Under the pieces are notes generated by a model that worked only from the letters and a program-made list of their open reading frames with translations, was not told where the DNA came from and ran no database searches. Shown in pieces: positions 60,695 to 64,000 of a stretch of DNA of 64,000 nt. The DNA comes from Chryseobacterium binzhouense. GTDB taxonomy: Bacteria > Bacteroidota > Bacteroidia > Flavobacteriales > Weeksellaceae. A program made the translations under genes and the position numbers. How positions within the stretch are numbered: the first letter of the stretch is position 1; the number at the start of each line of letters is the position of its first letter. Location: assembly GCF_007474545.1 (NCBI RefSeq), contig NZ_VKOG01000010.1, positions 1 through 64,000 of the forward strand, read 5' to 3'.

Positions 60695-61183
60695 TTATTG
60701 TATTGATGCCGTAAGAGATTTTACTGGTTTAGAAAGCATATAACATTCAATGAAACAGTCTGTAGCACAAAGCATAGTTCCTACTTGGGATGGTTGATCA
60801 TCACATTTCCATTTATTATTACAGTCCGAAAAGCAGTTGGCTCTTATGTCTGTTGGCCCTCCATCACCTGAACTTTTTACACTATTAATGTGATAAGTAA
60901 TGAAATCAGAAACTTGTTGAGTTGCAATATCAATGTTTATGATATCTTCTAATTTTTGGTCAGAATCCAATACTTCGATTGAATAAGAGGATATTTTACC
61001 ATTTTCAGCTTCTCCTACATAAACTTTGAGCTTTTTTCTCATACCATCAGCAACCGTTCTGTACACAATTTTTTCATGCACATTAATCTCTCTTAGCTGT
61101 TCATTCTTATACAGCTCAACTCTGTCTCCTGCGAAGCAAAAAGAAGTAATAAATAAAACGAATAATAATGTTAAATTTTTCAT
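60695..61183 (-). CDS. Secreted six-cysteine protein B
   Basis: 162 residues: signal peptide about 1-18 (ending FCFAG), a middle region (KLKVYVGEAENGKISSYSIE), then C117, C121, C127, C139, C143 and C147 with spacing 3, 5, 11, 3, 3 after VKSSGDGGPTDI. The tail ends SKPVKSLTASIQ, similar to the end of protein A. First gene of the operon. Its promoter region is shared with the divergent XRE gene. Confidence 0.75.
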   Translation of the reverse strand: MKNLTLLFVLFITSFCFAGDRVELYKNEQLREINVHEKIVYRTVADGMRKKLKVYVGEAENGKISSYSIEVLDSDQKLEDIINIDIATQQVSDFITYHINSVKSSGDGGPTDIRANCFSDCNNKWKCDDQPSQVGTMLCATDCFIECYMLSKPVKSLTASIQ

Positions 61184-61212
61184 TTGAATTAAGTTTTTAT
61201 TGTTTAACAGTT

Positions 61213-61220
61213 CAAAACTA
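61213..61220 (-). promoter_or_regulatory. Possible -7 box of the six-cysteine operon
   Basis: Minus-strand TAGTTTTG fits TAnnTTTG; the leader would be about 25 bases. No clear -33 element. Confidence 0.35.
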
Positions 61221-61252
61221 AAACAAATATTTCACACTATATATGAATATTA

Positions 61253-61271
61253 TTCCACAAAATATGTGGAA
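61253..61271. promoter_or_regulatory. Palindrome TTCCACA-n5-TGTGGAA in the divergent promoter region
   Basis: Perfect seven-base arms at 61253-61259 and 61265-61271. It lies between the two -7 boxes, where binding could affect both directions. Candidate operator for the XRE protein at 61311. Confidence 0.55.
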
Positions 61272-61289
61272 CTTTTTGGACATTTTTTA

Positions 61290-61297
61290 TATTTTTG
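61290..61297 (+). promoter_or_regulatory. -7 box of the XRE gene
   Basis: TATTTTTG fits TAnnTTTG; transcription should start near 61302, nine bases before the ATG. Confidence 0.45.
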
Positions 61298-61310
61298 CAA
61301 AAAACATTTT

Positions 61311-61631
61311 ATGGTCGGAAAAAAATTAAGAATCCTTAGAACTAAAGCACAAATTTCTCAGCAGGACTTAGCAGATTTTGTAGGTGTTGACAGAAAAACA
61401 TATATCAACTGGGAAAACGAAATTACTGATATAAAATCGGAGTACATCCCTAGATTAGCAGAAAAATTAGGTGTCGATTTCAACGAACTTTTTGATGAAA
61501 ATGTGACTAGTATTCAGCAAACCTTTACTGACAGTATATTTAATAATAGTATTATGATTATGATGGTTACCGACAAAAAAGTAATGACAGATGTATTAAA
61601 AGTTTTGAAAAGAGATAACAATCCTGAATAA
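61311..61631 (+). CDS. XRE-family regulator divergent from the six-cysteine operon
   Basis: 106 residues from the ATG at 61311; the longer reading from 61200 runs through the promoter and palindrome. Cro/CI domain: GKKLRILRTKAQISQQDLADFVGVDRKTYINWENEITDI (about 3-41). The second half, about 60 residues, contains SIFNNSIMIMMVTDKKVMTDVL and may be a dimerisation segment. It lies 127 bases from the divergent operon and probably regulates it. Confidence 0.82.
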   Translation: MVGKKLRILRTKAQISQQDLADFVGVDRKTYINWENEITDIKSEYIPRLAEKLGVDFNELFDENVTSIQQTFTDSIFNNSIMIMMVTDKKVMTDVLKVLKRDNNPE

Positions 61632-61664
61632 AAACAAATTCGGATTTAAGAAAAGCACTACTTT

Positions 61665-62639
61665 ATGATTTACTTTCAGTTTCCTTTTGACGAAAAATTC
61701 TATTCTATCGATGAAAAATATGAGATACATCCCATAGAATTTCGTTCATTTGACAATGCGGAAATTAAAAATTTCAAAGGAAAAATATTGGAAATCAGTA
61801 AGGATGAATTTAATACACTAAATATAAATTCTGCCATTCTCCATGATGAGGAAGTAAATTATAAAGCAGAAAACAAAGAGGAATACCTGAAAAAGCTGGA
61901 AGATATAATCGAAATTATCAAAGAAAACAAACTACCGAAACTTGTTCTGTCAAGAAGAAAAATTATCCGTGATTTTAATTCTTTAAATCTTAACAAAAGT
62001 TTTTCAAATCTTTGCCTAAATTATCCAAATGCCTTTAAATACGTGTTTTTTGACGGAAAAGATTCCTGGATGGGTGCTTTCTCAGAAGTTTTGGGAAAAT
62101 TTAATAAAATAACTCAGGAATTTGAAACGATGAGTCTTGCAGGAACAATTCCTGTGCATGAAAACTGGTCGCAAAAAGAAATTGAAGAACAAAAACCTGT
62201 TTCAGATTACATCCGGAATATTCTACAACAATACGATTTTGAAAATACATTAAAAGAGTCTGAAACCTATGATCATATTTCAGGGAATATTAAACATTTA
62301 AAAACAGATTTTAAGCTGAAAATTAATCCTGAAAATTTGGATATGATCATCAGAGAACTGCATCCTACACCAGCGGTTTGCGGTATTCCCAAAGATTTTT
62401 GCGCAGATCAGATTGGTAAAATCGAAAAATTTCCGCGCGAGCTGTATGCAGGATATATCAAAATTGAAACAGAACATCACATTCAGTTTTTTGTCAATCT
62501 GCGTTGTGCCAAGCTTTATAAAAATGCTATTCATCTCTTTGTTGGCGGCGGAATTACCGCAGAAAGCAGTCCGGAAAAAGAATGGGACGAAACAGAACTG
62601 AAATCAGAAGCTGTTTTAAAAAATCTTGAGCTGAATTGA
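61665..62639 (+). CDS. menF: Isochorismate synthase (MenF-like chorismate-binding enzyme)
   Basis: 324 residues. Chorismate-binding motifs: MSLAGTIPVHENW, HPTPAVCGIPKDF, ELYAGYIKIE and VGGGITAESSPEKEWDETELK. It converts chorismate to isochorismate for menaquinone (or siderophore) synthesis. The N-terminal part is shorter than in E. coli MenF. The start is 33 bases after the XRE gene. A salicylate or siderophore role cannot be excluded, but no siderophore gene is in the window. Confidence 0.88.
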   Translation: MIYFQFPFDEKFYSIDEKYEIHPIEFRSFDNAEIKNFKGKILEISKDEFNTLNINSAILHDEEVNYKAENKEEYLKKLEDIIEIIKENKLPKLVLSRRKIIRDFNSLNLNKSFSNLCLNYPNAFKYVFFDGKDSWMGAFSEVLGKFNKITQEFETMSLAGTIPVHENWSQKEIEEQKPVSDYIRNILQQYDFENTLKESETYDHISGNIKHLKTDFKLKINPENLDMIIRELHPTPAVCGIPKDFCADQIGKIEKFPRELYAGYIKIETEHHIQFFVNLRCAKLYKNAIHLFVGGGITAESSPEKEWDETELKSEAVLKNLELN

Positions 62640-62672
62640 ATTTACTTCTAATAAAATGTGAGTTACAATACA

Positions 62673-62699
62673 AATCCTCCTGAATTTCTCGGGAGGATT
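62673..62699. terminator. Hairpin after menF
   Basis: AATCCTCCTGA pairs with TCGGGAGGATT (one G-T pair); the T-run is weak. Confidence 0.55.
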
Positions 62700-62731
62700 C
62701 TTGGTATTTAATCAGTGTTGACAACGATAGC

Positions 62732-63907
62732 CTATTCATAATATTCAATTTTTCTTATCCATTTATATAAATCTTTTCCATCTACATTTTTAATAACTTC
62801 TGTCCAGTTTTTATACTTATCATATTTATATTTAAATACAATTTCAGTTGCTTTTAAATCACTTTTACTTTCCCCTTGAGCATCTAGATACAAAACTTTT
62901 ACTATTTGATTATTTTCATATGTAAACTGAATTTGATTTAAAATATTCCCTTGATAAAAGTTTTTTCTTGTTTTCAGAGTACCATCATCATAATATTCAT
63001 AAGCTGTTGATGAAATACTGGCAAAAGCACCTCCAATTATTTCTTCACGGTATTTTCCGTTTTTTTCTAATATATAATACCGGTATTTATCGTCATTAAT
63101 CTGAGTCTCTTTTATAATTCTTCCTAATGTATCCCGTTCATATTTTGTGTATCCTCTTTGAAAAAGTTTTTTATTATAATGATCGCTCCTGTAACTGAAT
63201 GATTTTGATTCTTTAATTTGTAAATCATTATCATAAAAATTAACCTGAGTTAGTCTTTTCCTGAAAACTGAATCCTTTCCTTCCAGAAAAGAATTTTTTC
63301 CGAGTTTATTCCATACAAAATCAGTTACAGCAAAAACACTGTCGGTCTTTGTTAATGTATCAAATTTTGTTATTATGAACGGATTATATTTTTCATGATT
63401 GATAAAATAAACTTTAGTAGGTTCATCTTCCCATTTGGAGCGATATTCTGTGAACTTTAATTTTTTACTTGAACCCTCATAAATATATTTCTTATAAGTT
63501 TTGGAATACTTATTAGTGGATTTTTCATTAATTAACCTTCCCAAAAAATCATAAGTATAATCATAATCGTCAACAACATCTCCTGACCTATAATACCAGG
63601 TTTCTTTTGTTATATTTCGGTTTTTATCGTAATATGTTTCGTTATTAATGTATCTGCAAAAATCACTCTCAAACCATGTTCCTGACATTCTGGATCTTAA
63701 ATTTTGGGGTGTCATGATCACCGAGTGACCATATTCGTCATCTCCATGCATAAACGTAAAAGGACCTGAATCATTTAAAAATAGTACATATTCTTTTACA
63801 TATTTTGGTTTCCCAAAAATAGAATCTTTAATAATCTTAGAGCTATTTTGTTGGGCTTGAGTTATTAAAACCATTCCAAAATTAAACAGCAATAATATTT
63901 TTTTCAT
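62732..63907 (-). CDS. Secreted protein with YD/MORN-like repeats
   Basis: 391 residues. Signal peptide about 1-19 (ending TQAQQ). The body has recurring tyrosine-rich units: YDFLGRLINEKS, YERDTLGRIIKET, YYDDGTLKTRKNFY, YENNQIVKVLY. These resemble the YD or toxin_WG-type repeats of Rhs and surface proteins, but the protein is small, with no toxin domain. Other end features are absent. Function unknown. The start is 93 bases from the window edge. Confidence 0.72.
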   Translation of the reverse strand: MKKILLLFNFGMVLITQAQQNSSKIIKDSIFGKPKYVKEYVLFLNDSGPFTFMHGDDEYGHSVIMTPQNLRSRMSGTWFESDFCRYINNETYYDKNRNITKETWYYRSGDVVDDYDYTYDFLGRLINEKSTNKYSKTYKKYIYEGSSKKLKFTEYRSKWEDEPTKVYFINHEKYNPFIITKFDTLTKTDSVFAVTDFVWNKLGKNSFLEGKDSVFRKRLTQVNFYDNDLQIKESKSFSYRSDHYNKKLFQRGYTKYERDTLGRIIKETQINDDKYRYYILEKNGKYREEIIGGAFASISSTAYEYYDDGTLKTRKNFYQGNILNQIQFTYENNQIVKVLYLDAQGESKSDLKATEIVFKYKYDKYKNWTEVIKNVDGKDLYKWIRKIEYYE

Positions 63908-64000
63908 TTATAATTTCTTATTTTAACAAAAGTTGTCCTAAAAGTCAGATGTTCTTTTGAGCATCGAATATGTAGATATACTACTTATATAGGAGTTACA

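Noticed and set aside
60695-61183. RiPP precursor
   Set aside because: The proteins have a Sec signal and no maturation enzyme gene is nearby; a disulfide or metal function is more likely.

Overview
The window looks like chromosomal DNA of a flavobacterium of the Chryseobacterium/Elizabethkingia group (Weeksellaceae, Bacteroidota). The evidence is low GC with A-rich leaders instead of strong Shine-Dalgarno sites, many Bacteroidota-type -7 boxes (TAnnTTTG), type IX secretion (T9SS) surface proteins with a type A sorting domain, GLPGLI, DUF1573 and PID-CTERM-like proteins, a class Id ribonucleotide reductase, a B1 metallo-beta-lactamase of the kind intrinsic to this group, and a GH92 mannosidase. 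No prophage, insertion sequence, CRISPR array or conjugation gene was seen.

Layout. 1-2382: 5' part of a large T9SS surface protein, cut by the window edge. 2.4-4.3 kb: recX and glyA. 4.4-7.0 kb: four-gene arsenic operon (arsR, DUF6428, arsC, ACR3) with two copies of a perfect 14-bp palindromic operator. 7.1-10.3 kb: SulP transporter, a small basic protein and a lipoprotein metallo-beta-lactamase. 10.4-15.2 kb: MacAB-like efflux operon (ATPase, two permeases, adaptor). 15.3-19.4 kb: nrdB and nrdA, separated by an unknown gene and a cluster of dispersed palindromic repeats. 19.4-24.6 kb: membrane/XRE pair, a secreted protein, a leucine-rich T9SS protein that shares an 88-bp identical block with the first gene, and a PID-CTERM-like miniprotein. 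24.6-34.2 kb: mainly housekeeping (DUF72, HD hydrolase, ribokinase, valS, DUF1573, PPK2). 34.3 kb: RNase P RNA. 34.8-42.2 kb: two ECF sigma/membrane-protein modules around a thioredoxin-like protein, tRNA-Leu, an MBL hydrolase, a large conserved unknown and a GAF protein. 42.4-51.8 kb: haloperoxidase-like hydrolase, Mrp/NifU iron-sulfur operon, GH92, PhyH, a minimal ABC pair, a cobalamin riboswitch ahead of a thioesterase, and an HD nucleotidase. 52-64 kb: PadR/PspC module, a possible 20-residue peptide gene, acyltransferase, MenI-like thioesterase, an accessory block with lipoproteins, a membrane-anchored sigma factor and a six-cysteine/GLPGLI operon, then a MenF-like isochorismate synthase and a YD-like secreted protein.

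The best candidates for something undescribed are: (a) the operon at 59281-61183, where two secreted proteins with the same six-cysteine spacing (C-x3-C-x5-C-x11-C-x3-C-x3-C) flank a GLPGLI protein, opposite a divergent XRE regulator with a palindrome in the shared promoter region; (b) the ECF sigma factor with two built-in membrane segments and a DTI(F/Y)-type tail that recurs in the next gene, an outer-membrane barrel protein; (c) the 20-residue amphipathic peptide at 54275-54337 with a possible promoter and a good terminator; (d) the cobalamin riboswitch upstream of an acyl-CoA thioesterase. All calls come from reading the sequence; no database search was run.
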